The notes: generated by a model from the letters alone, not told the origin. Counted from the first letter of the stretch, positions 1 to 11,314 are shown. The stretch: DNA of 64,000 nucleotides from Porphyra umbilicalis (GCA_002049455.2 KV919127.1:1-64000); one strand, 5' to 3'. Translations and numbers: made by a program.

Positions 1-636
1 GGACCCCGTCGCCGCAGGTGGGGCGCCGTCGTCACAACGCAACGACTGGGCTCCGCCGGCTGCTTGCCATTCACAACAAGCTTGCGGCAACTGGGGCGGG
101 GGACAAGGACGGGCGCTGTCACCACAAGACGACGGCCACTCGGGCGGCGGGCAAGAACAGCCTTCGTTGCCACCCCGCAGCGACTGCGTGTCACCGGCTT
201 GTCAGATCCCACTTCAAGCCGGCGGTGGCGACGGACGGCACCCGAGAAGCGGGGGACGTCCGCCTGAAGGCATGAACGGCGGCGGGTCGCCAGACCAAGG
301 TCACCGCCCCCCGCAACACGTGAGCGCGCCGCCGGCTCGCGACTCTCTCGCGCTGGCCGGATGCAGGTGCGCGCCGCCACCGGACGGTGTGCCGCCTTTA
401 AGGCAGCAGTCAACCGCGGAAGCGGCCGCTCACAGGCGCCACCGCCAGCCAACGGGCCGTCGCAAGCCGGCGGAAAGTCGGCACCGCCGGCTGCAAAACA
501 ACGCCAAGCCGGCAGAGCTCAGCACGTGCCGGCCGAATGCCGGCCGCCGGCAGCCATCGCGCACCCCCCGCCCGTCCCGACGTCGAGTCCCGCGGCCCTG
601 GGGGAGGCGTCGGCGGACACGCCGGTGGCGGGCCGC
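1..636. other. GC-rich sequence, no gene recognised
   Basis: This stretch is GC-rich, with overlapping short ORFs on both strands. None has a domain or a start context I can support. It leads directly into the 18-bp minisatellite. Confidence 0.5.
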
Positions 637-798
637 GACAAGCCGGCGGTCCACGACCAGCCGGCGGGCCAGGACCAGCCGGCGTACCAGGACCAGCCGG
701 CGGAATAGTACCAGCCGGCGGACCAGGACAATCCAGGGGACCAGGACAAGCCGACGGACCAGGACCAGCCAGCGGGCCAGGACAGGCCGGCAGGCCGA
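637..798. repeat. 18-bp minisatellite, nine units
   Basis: Nine consecutive 18-bp units starting with GACCAG or GACAAG can be read from 637 to 798. Because 18 is a multiple of three, every frame stays open, which gives misleading collagen-like or Pro-rich ORFs on both strands. In the frame of the unit the peptide is a six-residue repeat, D-Q-P-A-x-Q. The fourth unit carries TAG in place of CAG, so that frame is closed. I treat it as non-coding minisatellite DNA. Confidence 0.85.
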
Positions 799-902
799 GA
801 AAAGCTGGCGGCAGCAACGTGCACGCCGCCGCTGGTGCACAAGTAGTGAACGTTGACGCCGTCGGCTGTGGCGTTGCTGCGCCCACGCACGCACCCCCAC
901 GA

Positions 903-1371
903 ATGGGTAATGGTCTGGGATGGACGGACAAGGAGCGTGCGGCGCTGTAAGAGGCGCACGTGAGCACGTCCCTGGACCTGGTTGTGGGGGCGGACCAGAG
1001 TGGGCCGACGTTTTGGACCTCGGTCGTGGCAGCATGGAAGACGTTGCTGGCAGGGCGCCCTGGCGCCCTTCGGCGCACTGAGCGCGGCGTGGGGTGGGTG
1101 CAGAAGCAGTGGATCAAGATCCGCTAGGGCGTCAACGAGCTTGGCTCTCACCACCAGGCGGTCAAGCGTATGGAGCTGACGGGGAAACTAGGTGACGAGG
1201 ACATGATCATCGCTGCGATGGCGCGCTTCTGCGGCGCCAACGTGTACGAGGCGGTACTTAAAGACAGGATGGCGGACAAGGCCAAGGGCAAGGCCACCAA
1301 GTGCAAGGCCGAGCAAATGCACTGCCCGTGGGTCCCGTGCTGGCGGATGCTGCAGCACGTTGACAAGTTTT
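903..1371 (+). pseudogene. Decayed Harbinger Myb/SANT-like accessory gene
   Basis: Read in one frame from the ATG at 903, the sequence gives a Myb/SANT-like pattern typical of the second gene of PIF/Harbinger transposons and their plant derivatives: WTDKE near the start, then VGADQSG, FWTSVVAAW and WVQKQWIKI, and a PWVPCWRML segment near the end. That partner normally binds DNA and helps the transposase enter the nucleus. The frame is broken by TAA at 948-950 and TAG at 1125-1127, with homology continuing in the same frame after both. The gene converges on the transposase fragment on the other strand and meets it at about 1350-1370, which suggests that an internal deletion removed both 3' ends. 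The family call is moderately sure. Confidence 0.6.
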
Positions 1372-2036
1372 GCGGAGCGCTTACCCTTACGGGAATGGTA
1401 CTGCCCGGCCAGCGCCTTGGGGCACTTGAGCCAGTGCCAGTGGGTGCAGTCAATAGAGCCGATGCAGCCCGGCGTGCCACGGGCCGCGTTACGAGTGAGA
1501 ATGTGCTTTACTTGGTCCTCGGTCAGGCGGCGCAGATACGTCGCCTCCCACTTGTCGACGATGACGTTGGTGAGGTGTCGGGTAGCCTCTGCGATCGTAG
1601 ACTGCGACAGGCGGCAGTACTCGTCGTGGCGGTCGTAAGGCTCCCCGTAGCCCAACACCCGCGCCGTCGCCAGCAGCTTCTGAATCGGATACGATTGCGG
1701 CCGCCCAGTTGCGTTGATCGAACGTCTCCACCACGGCTCCTTGCGCACGGCCGTGTAGAGCCGCTTGAAAACTGCTTGCGGCATGCGATTGCGCTTCTTA
1801 ACATCTCGCTCGCTGTAGACGGGCGGCTCCCCACCGACGCCAAAGTAGTCGCGCATGATAAAGTGGGCGCCCAGCTCAAAGTTGCGGTCCCGGTTAGGCC
1901 GTCGGCCGGGGCGAGAACCCCCCGCCGAGCGCTTCTCCACGCGCCCGCGCACGGTCAGCAGCGCCCTCCGGATGCGTAGGCCGGTTCAATATCCAAGCAC
2001 CATGGCGACGTCCAAATCGTCGTAAAAATGAACCAT
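1355..2036 (-). pseudogene. PIF/Harbinger transposase fragment, 3' truncated
   Basis: The minus-strand frame from the ATG at 2036 encodes an N-terminal region and the first half of a plant-type Harbinger nuclease domain (DDE_4 / PF04827 type). Visible motifs are GRRPNRDRNF, a GRPQSYPIQKLL segment, GEPYDRHDEYCRLS, and GSIDCTHWHW, which carries the first catalytic Asp and is followed by CPKALAGQY. An in-frame TGA lies at 1986-1988. Homology stops near 1355, just after the AGQY segment, so the downstream second Asp and the Glu are missing. The protein cannot be an active transposase. A better preserved relative lies at 23476-24747, and the accessory Myb-like gene abuts this fragment. Confidence 0.8.
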
Positions 2037-2039
2037 CTG

Positions 2040-5000
2040 CAGCCGCTCCAGCACCCATGCGGCGCGGGCCCGGTGTGGGCCAGAAAAAGCACAGGGTGAA
2101 GAAGACGGTGGGCACAACGGAGTGAATTCACGTGGGGGGCACGAAGACGGTGGTCGGGGGTGGTCACCACGACGGTGGGTGGGTGAGGTGGGTAAAGGGT
2201 GCGATCGCGAACGTCAGCTGGGCCACGGGTGACGAAGTCGGGAGGGCAGTGGCGCGGCCCTCTCCCCCCACCTCAAGTCAGGCCCTCAAATCAGGCCCGC
2301 TCACGCGAGCGCAGCGCGGCGACACCAGCCCCACCACGCCTGATCGGGCCACCTCGCAGTGTACCCCCTCAAATCAGGCGCGCACGTGCGGGTCCGGCCC
2401 GATCATGCGAGTTCCCACCCTCGTTGGCCCCATGGGCCCTCACGGGTCCTCAGTCCAGTGTACATCGTGGGAACAAGCGCTGCATGGCTGTGAGCGAGCC
2501 ACGTGGGTCGTCGTGTGCGCTCGAATCGGGCCGCGACTCTCCTTCCACTCCTCTTCGGCCGTGACTCTCTTCCAGTCCTCGTTTTCTGAGCCTGGGCGCG
2601 CGCGAGGTGGTGTCAATACAGTTGAACAGCTTGGCTCCTCTCGAGGTACAGCATTCGCTAGGTCCTTACGGCCGTTCCAGATCGCCTGCAGGCCCTCAAT
2701 CCCCTGCGCGTGTGCTGCGGCAACGTTTCCCGCACGATCACGCCGCCTGCGACGTCCCTAGATTTCGGACAAAAATCAGATGTGATCATTCGGGATCATT
2801 GGTGCTACACGTGGTGACCGCAGCTGTCGTCCGAGTCCTCCAGCACGTCGTGCCAGCAATGAGATTGGCTCTAAAATGGTTCGGATCCGTTCGAAATTTG
2901 GCGTCGACGTCCACATCGAGGCACCACGCCTAGTTGTGAGGTGGCTCTTTTGGATTTGAAAAGCAAGATGCCTTTACAAAAGTTGCCTGAAAGCGCCGCG
3001 ATTCTGATGTGGCCTCCAGTGCCTCTGGTCGACACTCTCGTGTCTGAGAAGCGATTTAGCAGCCCGTCTGGCTCGCCGCCACGTCCGCCCGTCGCCAGAG
3101 CATCCCGCACCGTGCTCTTGATCGCTGTGCCGCCATCCTGCCGCCTCTCCTTTTGCCCCTTATGTTTCTAAGCACCTTGAGGGCTGGCCCTGGACGTCAA
3201 CAACTATTTAGTAAAAGAGGGTCTGCATACAGCCAGGATGTGCGGTCAGCAAGACCGAACAACACGCGCTTTGCCGTCAACGAAGGCAGTCCAATTACTC
3301 TGGGCTCTTTTGTTGATAGTCTTGGGTGGACCGTATGTTTTTGGCATCATCGTGATCAGCTCTCTGAGTCGAACCCAATGGTATGAATGGAACCCATCCG
3401 ACCCCCATCGGTTCGGGCATCACACTGCATGTTCTTCGAACTGGGCTCGTCAGATGTCATCTCTCGCGCATGAGAGCCGAAGACATATCAGAGACCAGCC
3501 TTCACACAGGGAGTGGACTCAAGGGCATCTCGCCTGTTGAGTAGGTGCCATGCGCTGATTGGCCCACATCCACTTCCGCAGGAAAAACTAAGGACATGGA
3601 GGTAGTAAGTGCGATGTTTTCCAACCCCACTGCCGGCCACCGCAACCGCCAATAGAGAACCCAAATTGTTGGACCGATCCAATCAGGTGGCTTCCTGGGC
3701 CCTGATATCCAAAAGAGCCGCCGGAGGCGGTCTTTACTGATGGTCGATTGCACGCATTAAGGCGCATGAGCGCGATTCATATTGGCGCGCACAGGACTCG
3801 GCAATGGAATGAGCGTTGGCGCTCCGCATGGACGCATCCTAGAGCCTACTTCATCAGCGTTTTTATTACACACTTTCAGACGGCTACGACAATAGGCTTG
3901 AGAGATAGGCATTTTTACTTGCATCCCACCGTTGTCTTGACAGCCTTTTTGTGGAATGAATGGCCCGCTGATGACGCTGCAGGCGGTAAATCGACGTGAC
4001 TAGGCAACAAAATGCGTGCCCTCGGTGCTGCGGGGATGTCTGGACGACATTTGCGGCCGTTGGTCAACATGGGCGGTGGTGGTGGGGGGCAGGTGATGCT
4101 GGTAGCCGGCCGAGAGAAAGTGCATTTCCATGGGGTGCCAGATCGGATCAATACGTGTCTTGCATCAGAAATTGGTCAGAGCCAGTTCCGGATCGGCAGA
4201 GACGAAGAGAACGGCGCGATTCTGGAGGGACAGAGAAACACCGACGAGTATCTCAGCGCTACACGATCCTTTGAGCGCCTAGTTTTTTTCTCCTTGAGTA
4301 CCCATGCCACGGAGACCATTTCTGTTTACTTCTCCTGGTTAAAAAAAGTCTAGAACAGCAGGAAGAACTCTTGGCTCATGCGCCTAAATGCATGGAATAT
4401 ACCTTCAGGCCTGGCCCTCTATGCAGACCGGGGCCTCAGATTACGAAAGGCCTGCGTACCCTGATTTTTTTTGGTATGGACTTATCGTGGAATATTATCG
4501 GGTTTACAAGTCGATACCCTCCGTTTGTGGACGGATCCGCATAGAACCGATTGCTGTGTGTGATGCTTTCTGCATACGCTGCCACGTTTAGCCACGTTAG
4601 ACACGTGGCTGCAATATTTGCGGAATGCGACATTGGTGGGTCTGCTCTAAGCTGCCAATCAGTGCGTCAGAACCTTGACCCGAAGAGCATGGCACGTCCT
4701 CATCGCAATTTTCTTACGTTATTCGATACGTGCGGTTGTTGACGCACTCTGAAGCTCAGTTCTGCAGCATAAGAACGTGTTCTCTTGCACTCACTGTCCG
4801 CACCGCCGCGAGATGCTTCTTGTGATATGAAATTTTACAAGTGGAATCCGTGCAAAACCTGGTTGCAAACCAGTGGTACCGAAAATAGGGCCACAGGGTA
4901 CTGTGAGGGGGGTGTCAACAAGTTCTTGGAGTCCATTCCGTCACTCGACGCATCCATGACGGCCACACCTATCTTCCATCCGTTTAAGACTAAACCGAAA

Positions 5001-5332
5001 CCGAGCGAGGGCCGCTGCGTATCTCGCAGCGTTTGGTACATCATGGGGGCTACTCTACAACCGAAGACACCTGTTCGGACCCACGCTGCTAAATTTGCAC
5101 TTTCATGTCAAGTTACAACCGGTCGAACCAATCGAACGGAACTGTAATGGTTCCGTCCGCCCAGCGATCGACGACGGGGTGCCTGGCCATCGCCGTCCAT
5201 GCCGCCGTAGACGCCTCCCCTCGACCTTCCTCTTCCCCGCCGCCCACTTCCGCACCTCTGTACCCTCACACGACGCGTACCCCGCCCCTTGCTCCTGCGC
5301 TTGCCCCTTTCCCCCCACCCCCCCTCTGCACC
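2040..5332. other. Intergenic, lower GC, no recognised gene
   Basis: The first 700 bases continue the GC-rich style. From about 2900 the base composition becomes more balanced and ORFs are short and unrelated to anything I recognise. I see no convincing repeat ends, tRNA or conserved domain. The last ~100 bases before 5333 are pyrimidine-rich, as expected for the 5' leader of a ribosomal protein gene. Confidence 0.5.
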
Positions 5333-5785
5333 ATGGCGTTGGTGGAAGAGAACAAGGTAACCGGCTACACGGTGAAGGATGTGGCGGCCGCGGAGTTTGT
5401 GACGGCCTACGCCGCGCACCTCAAGCGCGTCGGCAGCCTGGAACTGCCGAAGTGGGTCGACGTGGTTAAGACGGCGACCTTGAAGGAGCTGGCCCCCTAT
5501 GACCCCGACTGGTACTATATCCGGGTGGCGTCGCTTGCGCGCAAGGTGTACCTGCGGTCGGGCACGGGCGTCGGCGCCTTTACGAAGGTGTATGGCGGGC
5601 GCATGCACCGGGGCACGCGGCCGTCGCACTTTTCCAAGTCCTCCAAGGGTATCATCCGGTCGGCGCTGCAGCAGCTGGAGACGCTCGGCATTGTGGAGAA
5701 GGACCCGACGGGCGGACGCCGGATCACCCGCAAGGGCATGTCAGAGATGGACACGCAGGCGGCCACGTGCTTGCAGCGGTCTTGA
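5333..5785 (+). CDS. RPS19: 40S ribosomal protein eS19
   Basis: This is an uninterrupted 150-residue protein of the eS19 family, a small-subunit component needed for 18S rRNA maturation and 40S assembly. Diagnostic stretches are [12 protein letters not shown] near the N terminus, [51 protein letters not shown] and [13 protein letters not shown] near the C terminus. Length matches the family (about 143-156). The start at 5333 is chosen because it sits in a CACC-ATG context after a long pyrimidine-rich leader, and because upstream in-frame residues are low-complexity. No intron interrupts it. The convergent ABCF fragment lies just downstream, separated by a 43-bp minisatellite. Confidence 0.97.
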   Translation: MALVEENKVTGYTVKDVAAAEFVTAYAAHLKRVGSLELPKWVDVVKTATLKELAPYDPDWYYIRVASLARKVYLRSGTGVGAFTKVYGGRMHRGTRPSHFSKSSKGIIRSALQQLETLGIVEKDPTGGRRITRKGMSEMDTQAATCLQRS

Positions 5786-5827
5786 GGAGTGGTGCTTTAG
5801 GTGCACAGCGACGGCGGAATTGGCGGC

Positions 5828-5995
5828 GATGGCGGTGGGGGGTGGTCGGCTCTGATGCGGTATGGGCGGCGGTGGCGGTGGGGGGTGGTCGGCTCTGACG
5901 CGATATGGGCAGCGGTGGCGGTGGGGGGTGGTCGGCTCTGATGCGGTATGGGCGGCGGTCGCGGTGGGGGGTGGTCGGCTCTGATGCGCACCACC
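5828..5995. repeat. 43-bp minisatellite, four units
   Basis: The marker GGTGGTCGGC recurs at 5841, 5884, 5927 and 5970, an exact 43-bp period. The array fills the gap between the stop of eS19 and the residual 3' end of the ABCF fragment, and the last unit runs straight into ABCF-like coding sequence. Read from the minus strand it appends a meaningless His/Pro-rich tail to the ABCF frame. Confidence 0.9.
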
Positions 5996-7403
5996 TCCCC
6001 GTCCTTCTCCATCCGCTCGAGCAGCTTCTGCCGCGACTTGACTTGCTTGGCCCGCGCCGGGGAGGAGCGGTACCTGCGAATAAAGCTGCGCTGCTCAGAC
6101 AGGTACTTTTGCTGGCGCTCGTACGCGGCCTGCCACACCTTGCGGCGCTCGGCCTGGAGTTTGAGGAACGTGATGTAGTTGCCCGAGTACTCAAACGCTT
6201 CCCCCGCCTCCAGCTCGACAATCTTGGTGCAGAGGCGGTCGAGGAACTCGCGGTCGTGGGAAACAACGACCATTGGCAGCTCGTTTTGGCGGAGGAACGA
6301 CTCGAGCCACTGCACCGACTCGAGGTCCAGGTGGTTGGTCGGCTCGTCGAGGCAGAGCAGGTCCGGGTCTTTCAGCAGCACCTTGCCGAGGCCGATACGC
6401 ACCGTCAGCCGCCCAATAAGGCGGCGACGAGTATATCGTCGTCGCCCTCCTCAAACCCGAGTCCAGGCAGCAGCCGGTCGATGCGGGCGTCCAAGTTCCA
6501 CGCGTTGACCCGGTCGCACTCTCCGCGGAGCGACTCGAGGTCGTTGAGGAGCCCCTCGAGGGCGACCAAGTCGTCGCCCGCCGCCGACACGGCCGCCTCG
6601 GCCGCCTCGTACTTGGCCAACAGCTCATTCTCCTCGGTACAGGCGGTCACAAACTCCTCCCGCAGCGTGCGCGTCAAGTCGAGCTCGTCCACAAACTCCT
6701 GCCGCAGGAAGGCGACCTTGGTGCGCGCCGACGAGCGCACGACGGACCCCGCGTCCGGCTTAATCTCCCCCGAAGATGATCTTGAGCATGGTGCTCTTGC
6801 CGACGCCGTTGGCGCCGCACAAGCCCACCCGGTCCCCCGACTGGACCTCCCACGTGGCGCCCGCAAGCAGCTGCGTGTTGCCAAACGCCAGCTGGATGTC
6901 CTCCAACCGCACCGACGTGTACTTTTCGCCACCCGACGACGCGGCGGCGCGCTTGAGGTTCCCCTGGTTGGCCGCCGTCTTGCGCCGGCCGGCGAGCGTA
7001 AACGTTGCCATCTGATCAGAAAAGTTTTCAAACTCCTCGAGCACCTCTGGGTCGGCCTCAAAGGACTCGTCATTGGCGAGCGCCCGCAGCTCCTCCGACT
7101 CATCTGCGTCCTCGTCGTCTGACGATGCCGCCTCGTCCGCCTCGGGCCCCGGCTCGGGGTCCTGGACCTCCTCCTCGGGCTCCTCCTGGTGGACTTCGGG
7201 GGGCGCCGCCTCCACGGCCGGCGCCGCCGCCGACGCGACGGTCACTGACGGAGCGTTGGCAGGCGCGCGCCGAGGGGGGCCAGAAAGGCCACCACGCTGC
7301 CGTCGACGGCGCGGGTCTTGGGGGGGAGGGGGGGGGTGGGTGCCGCGCAGCCGACGGGGGGAGCTCCCCGCAACGCGCCCGCGGCGCGGCGCGACGTGTC
7401 CAT
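5981..7403 (-). pseudogene. ABCF5-like ATPase, one cassette only, frame-broken
   Basis: ABCF proteins are soluble twin-cassette ATPases acting on ribosomes; plant ABCF5-type members are plastid-associated. Here only the first cassette and the inter-cassette linker are present. An Ala-rich leader begins at ATG 7403. An acidic segment follows, then Walker A (GLCGANGVGKST), an ABCF5-like NLDARIDRLLPGLGF stretch, Walker B (DLLCLDEPTNHLD), the H-loop (VVVSHDREFLD) and a helical linker ending in MEKDGEVVRI. The leader changes frame near C-rich sequence at about 7320-7340. A one-base change lies near 6767-6775 after Walker A. At 6400-6410 the ABC signature reads LLGG followed by TGA and a frame change. 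The whole second cassette is absent and is replaced by the 43-bp minisatellite. I read this as a decaying gene copy, though some shifts could be sequence errors. Confidence 0.8.
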
Positions 7404-8380
7404 GACAGACCGGGGGAAAGGCCACGTGGGGTTGGGACGGACGGCCAGGTCAGGACGCATGCCAAAAGCTTTAGTCAGCCGTTTCCGAAGAGGATACGCG
7501 TCGCATAGTCGCGAGTTGCAGTAAAATCCCACGTTCAGGCGGGATTTCTATCACCTTTCATGGGATCCTAAAAAGATTTTGGTCCACACATTGGCGCACG
7601 CCTTTCGGATGAGGCGTGATATTTATCAAACACGCCCAACCCAACCGATCGGTCCTCGGCAACAAACCAAGGGATTCGAAAAAATACGTGGAAGCTTTGC
7701 ATGGAAGTTCTGTGAACATTACTCTGAACAATTTGGCCATCTGCCGAGCTTGTGCTTGAATGGAATCGCACGACTCGCACGCGGTGCCCGTCGACGCGTC
7801 ATGCTTCTCGCAGCTGTATGTGCTCGATATCGGTCGTCACCGCCAACCCACCGCAGCTGCTTCTTCGAGGGCAGGTTCATGCCCGCTGTGCGTCTCCATT
7901 GTCGGGGAGCCTGTCCACCATGAGGGGTGGGCGGGGTGGCACCCCCGCCACCCCCAGCATTGGGCCATCAACGGCGGTGGCGGGCAAGTGGACGGCTGGC
8001 AGTCTATCGGGGTCGGCCAACCGGTACGCGACACTGGGAGCGTCGGCGCGAGGGGGTAGCTGGGGATATTTTCAGGCGCTCTGGGCTCCTGTGCATTAGG
8101 AGGACTGGTTTGGTCGGCTGCGCCTGACCACAGGCTGCCTGTGAGTGGATGCCGCTCGGTCAGGGCTCGCTTGCGTTTCCCCCCGCGACGGCGAGGGATG
8201 CACTCTGTGTTGAACTGCGAGGCTGCTTATGCGGACACAACGTCTGCCATCTTCTTTCGACTGACACACTGCGTCCTGTACAACGTCGGCCCCCTGTACG
8301 TTCCTGCTTGTTGTCCCGCGCCGACCGCCGGGCTCCCGGGCGTGTTGCCACCCACCCCCCGCGCCCTCCACCCCTCCCAG
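7404..8380. other. Intergenic; may hide exon 1 of the E2-like gene
   Basis: No domain is recognisable. The 3' end is a pyrimidine-rich tract ending in CCTCCCAG at about 8373-8380, which looks like a splice acceptor for the E2-like gene downstream. The short first exon (start Met plus a few residues) should lie in this interval, but I could not pick it among several ATGs. Confidence 0.4.
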
Positions 8381-9188
8381 CATCCAAATAGAGTTGCAAA
8401 CCCTCTCGGCCGCGACCTCCACCGCCGCCCCCGGCCACCTCCCGGCCTTCATGGCGGGCCCCAACGGCGCCGACCTGTACGCGTGGACCGCCACGGTCAG
8501 CGGCCCGAGTGGCTCCCCCTACAGCCGCGGCCTCTTCTTCTTTGACATCCGCTTCCCTGGCAACTACCCCTTCTCTCCCCCTGTGGTCGTCCTCCGCAGC
8601 CGCATTTACCACCCCAACCTGGTCGCCGGCACGACGGTGGCTATCCGCACGCTGTCGGAAGACGGCTGGTCGGCGGCGACGACCGTGTACGATGTGCTGC
8701 GGGGCATCCGCGAGTTGCTCGCGGAGCCCGACCCGCACGACGCGGTCGTTGGGTCGGTGGCAGAGCAGTACGTGACGGTACGTGTGGGGGTGGTTGGCTC
8801 GGGGGTGTCTGACCGTGGCCGCACGGAGGTGTGTGCGGTGGCGGGGAGTGCACCAGAGGGCGGGGTCGCACCGGTGCGCCGACGAGGTCGCAAAGACGGC
8901 CGCGGGGGTGAGGCCAGTTTGTCTGCTCCCGCTATCATCGCCGCCTCGCCGTCGCCGCGGGACTTGACGGCCAGCTCCTGGAGCCCACCTGGTTTCCACT
9001 ACTCACTCGGTTGTTGGAACCGTCTTGTGTTGACCTGCGTTTCACTCGTGACGGGGGATTTGGCACGGTGGGTTACGTCGGCCTGTGTGCCCCCGTTCCC
9101 CTTTGCGTACGCCCGGGCCCGGCTGCAACAGGACCGCAAAGCTTTCGACGAAACGGCGCGGGATTGGACACGCCGCTTCGCGTCCTAG
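8381..9188 (+). CDS. Ubiquitin-conjugating (E2) fold protein lacking the active Cys
   Basis: Two exons (8381-8777 and 9132-9188) join in phase across a 354-bp GT-AG intron (donor GTACGT, acceptor CAACAG). They give a nearly complete class I UBC domain: IQIELQTLS helix, WTATVSGPSGSPY, FFFDIRFPGNYPFSPP, RIYHPNL, DGWSAATTV, then a C-terminal helix ending DWTRRFAS. The HPN motif is kept. Where active E2s have I-C-L after the HPN loop, the sequence reads V-A-I, so the thioester Cys is replaced by Ala. It therefore resembles a ubiquitin E2 variant (UEV) in chemistry but a canonical E2 in overall sequence. The start is in an unseen upstream exon because residues just before 8381 form a splice acceptor. 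A role as a non-catalytic E2 partner is inference. A decaying copy is the alternative, but the frame and splice sites are intact. Confidence 0.85.
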
Positions 9189-9365
9189 GTGCACTCGACA
9201 CACTTGTTGGCAACCTCTTGCGCGACTCGGGCGCTTTGCTCGTCGACTAGGCGTTGTCTGGAAAGGACTGGTATGTACCTGATTGTTTGTTTTGTTGCTT
9301 TTTGTGTTCACAGCAGAACGACGCGTCCCCCTGCACCGCCACCCCAAACACAGGGGGGCAGGCGC

Positions 9366-10187
9366 TTAGACGGCCGCCGGCGCCCGCGCGGCCTTGATGT
9401 CCTTGATGGCCTGCGCATAATCGGGCGAGTTGAACACCGCCGAGCCGGCAACGAGCGCGTTGGCGCCCGCCTGCACCACCTTGTACGCGTTGTCGCCCTT
9501 GACGCCGCCGTCCACCTCAATCCAGAGGTTCAGGCCCTTACGGTCGGCCATGGCCCGCACCTCGGCGACCTTCTCCGTCGCGCTCTCAATAAACGACTGG
9601 CCGCCAAAGCCCGGGTTGACCGACATGATCAACACCAAGTCGCACAACTCCATGACGTACTCGAGGACCGACACGGGGGTGGCCGGGTTGAGGACCACGC
9701 CCGCCGACGCGCCGAGGTCCTTGATGAGCTTGAGCGTGCGGTGGAGGTGGATGGTGCTCTCCCCCTCGGCGTGGACCGAGATGATGTCCGCGCCAGCCTT
9801 GATAAAGTCCGGGATGAGCAGTTCTGGCTGCACAATCATCAGGTGCACGTCGAGCACCTTGTCCGTCACGGGCCGGAGGGCGTCCACAACCAGCGGGCCA
9901 ATCGTAATGTTGGGCACAAACCGCCCGTCCATCACGTCCACGTGCACCCAGTCGCAGCCGGCCACGTCAATGGCCTTGACCTCGTCACCGAGCTTGGCAA
10001 AATCCGCCGACAGGATGGAGGGGGAGACAACGACCTGGCCCTTGGTCGGCAGGCCCACCTTCTCCGACCCCATCCGCACGCTCGTCGCCGCCACCGCGGG
10101 GGGGGCGGGCGCGGAGCGGGTGACGCCAGCAAACGAGCTCCGGGCCGACCGCAGGGGCGCGGCGGCGCCAGCGACAAAGGCAACCAT
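9366..10187 (-). CDS. RPE: Ribulose-phosphate 3-epimerase, plastid type
   Basis: The intact 273-residue protein interconverts ribulose-5-phosphate and xylulose-5-phosphate in the Calvin cycle and the pentose phosphate pathway. The TIM-barrel motifs are clear: [22 protein letters not shown] with a catalytic Asp, [27 protein letters not shown] with the phosphate loop, and [13 protein letters not shown] with the second catalytic Asp. About 36 residues before the barrel are rich in Ala, Ser and Arg and lack acidic residues, which fits a plastid transit peptide. The ATG at 10187 is preferred over a farther upstream start because the extra residues would be Pro-rich leader. No intron is present. 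Confidence 0.95.
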   Translation of the reverse strand: MVAFVAGAAAPLRSARSSFAGVTRSAPAPPAVAATSVRMGSEKVGLPTKGQVVVSPSILSADFAKLGDEVKAIDVAGCDWVHVDVMDGRFVPNITIGPLVVDALRPVTDKVLDVHLMIVQPELLIPDFIKAGADIISVHAEGESTIHLHRTLKLIKDLGASAGVVLNPATPVSVLEYVMELCDLVLIMSVNPGFGGQSFIESATEKVAEVRAMADRKGLNLWIEVDGGVKGDNAYKVVQAGANALVAGSAVFNSPDYAQAIKDIKAARAPAAV

Positions 10188-10772
10188 GGCGGCGGGGGGG
10201 GGGGTGCCGGCGAGACGTAAGGGGCAAGGCAGAGGGGGTGGCGTCACGGTCGGGCGAGGAGGCTGGGTAGAACGACGGTGAGGGGGCGAGTGACGAGATG
10301 GCGGTTGGCTGGGAGATGCGGGGATACGCAGCGCAATGGCAAAGTAAGGTTGGAGAAGAGAAACCGGGGCGCAATCGCTCTCGCCGCTCCGCGTGCACGA
10401 GCGCGTCGCCGGTGCGCGGACGACGTGTGTGGCTGACGAGCGGCCCGTTGTGGATGGGTGTGGTCCCGCGTGCTGTCACCTCGGCCCACCTCCAATCTCC
10501 GGGGTGGAACTGCGGCGCATGTGAGGTCGGTCGCCGCCAGCACACGCGCCAATGAGCGCTCAGAGCACAATATGGCGTGCAGATTCGATCCAACCGACCT
10601 CCTACAGTTCACTCGGCATGCTACCAAGATCGCACCGATCGAAAAGAAATTATATTTCAAGCGCATCACCTTCAATCGCTGCCCGTTTACGGACACGTCG
10701 CGGTAGGGTTGCGCCTTCGCGTCTCTCCCGCCAGGTCTCATTCCTGCGAGGCTCTGGTTGTGACCTCACCTC
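10188..10772. other. Upstream region of RPE, no gene recognised
   Basis: This region contains the likely promoter and 5' leader of the epimerase (read leftwards), including a run of ten or more G near 10194-10202. No ORF shows a recognisable domain. Confidence 0.4.
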
Positions 10773-11314
10773 CCTGGCACCAACCCCACGGTCCCCCCAC
10801 CCTTGCCTCTCCAATGGCACCGGCTCACCCGCTTCTGCGTCGCTCCGCCGTCGACGCGGCTGCAGACGCAGCCGTCAATGGTGGGCGCCCCCCCCCTTCC
10901 GCGCCGCCCTGTCGGCACCCCCCCCCTGCCCTCCGACCCCTCGCGCATTTGCTCCTCGCTGCCGCCGCCGCCACGGCGCTCTCCGCCAACACTTTCGTGC
11001 AGTATGTGGTGCCCGCACTCGGCACGGGTCACAGGGCCTGCCTGGCACCAACCCCACGGTCCCCCCACCCTTGCCTCTCCAATGGCACCGGCTCACCCGC
11101 TTCTGCGTCGCTCCGCCGTCGACGCGGCTGCAGACGCAGCCGTCAATGGTGGGCGCCCCCCCCCTTCCGCGCCGCCCTGTCGGCACCCCCCCCCTGCCCT
11201 CCCACCCCTCGCGCATTTGCTCCTCGCTGCCGCCGCCGCCACGCCACGGCGCTCTCCGCCAACACTTTCGTGCAGTATGTGGTGCCCGCACTCGGCACGG
11301 GTCACAGGGAGCGT
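10773..11314. repeat. Tandem duplication, two units of about 270 bp
   Basis: The segment beginning CCTGGCACCAACCCC at 10773 starts again at 11041, and both units end with GGGTCACAGGG. The units are almost identical. The second gains about 5 bp in a GCC-rich stretch near 11240, so equivalent positions are 268 bp apart at the start and 273 bp apart at the end. Only the second unit continues into unique sequence, so the first is the probable partial copy. Confidence 0.9.

Noticed and set aside
410-1117. Long collagen-like and Pro-rich ORFs on both strands
   Set aside because: They are all produced by the 18-bp minisatellite, whose length is a multiple of three, and end in unrelated sequence.
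9430-10281. Plus-strand ORF of about 280 codons opposite the epimerase
   Set aside because: It is a shadow of a highly conserved minus-strand gene; the residues show no domain of their own.
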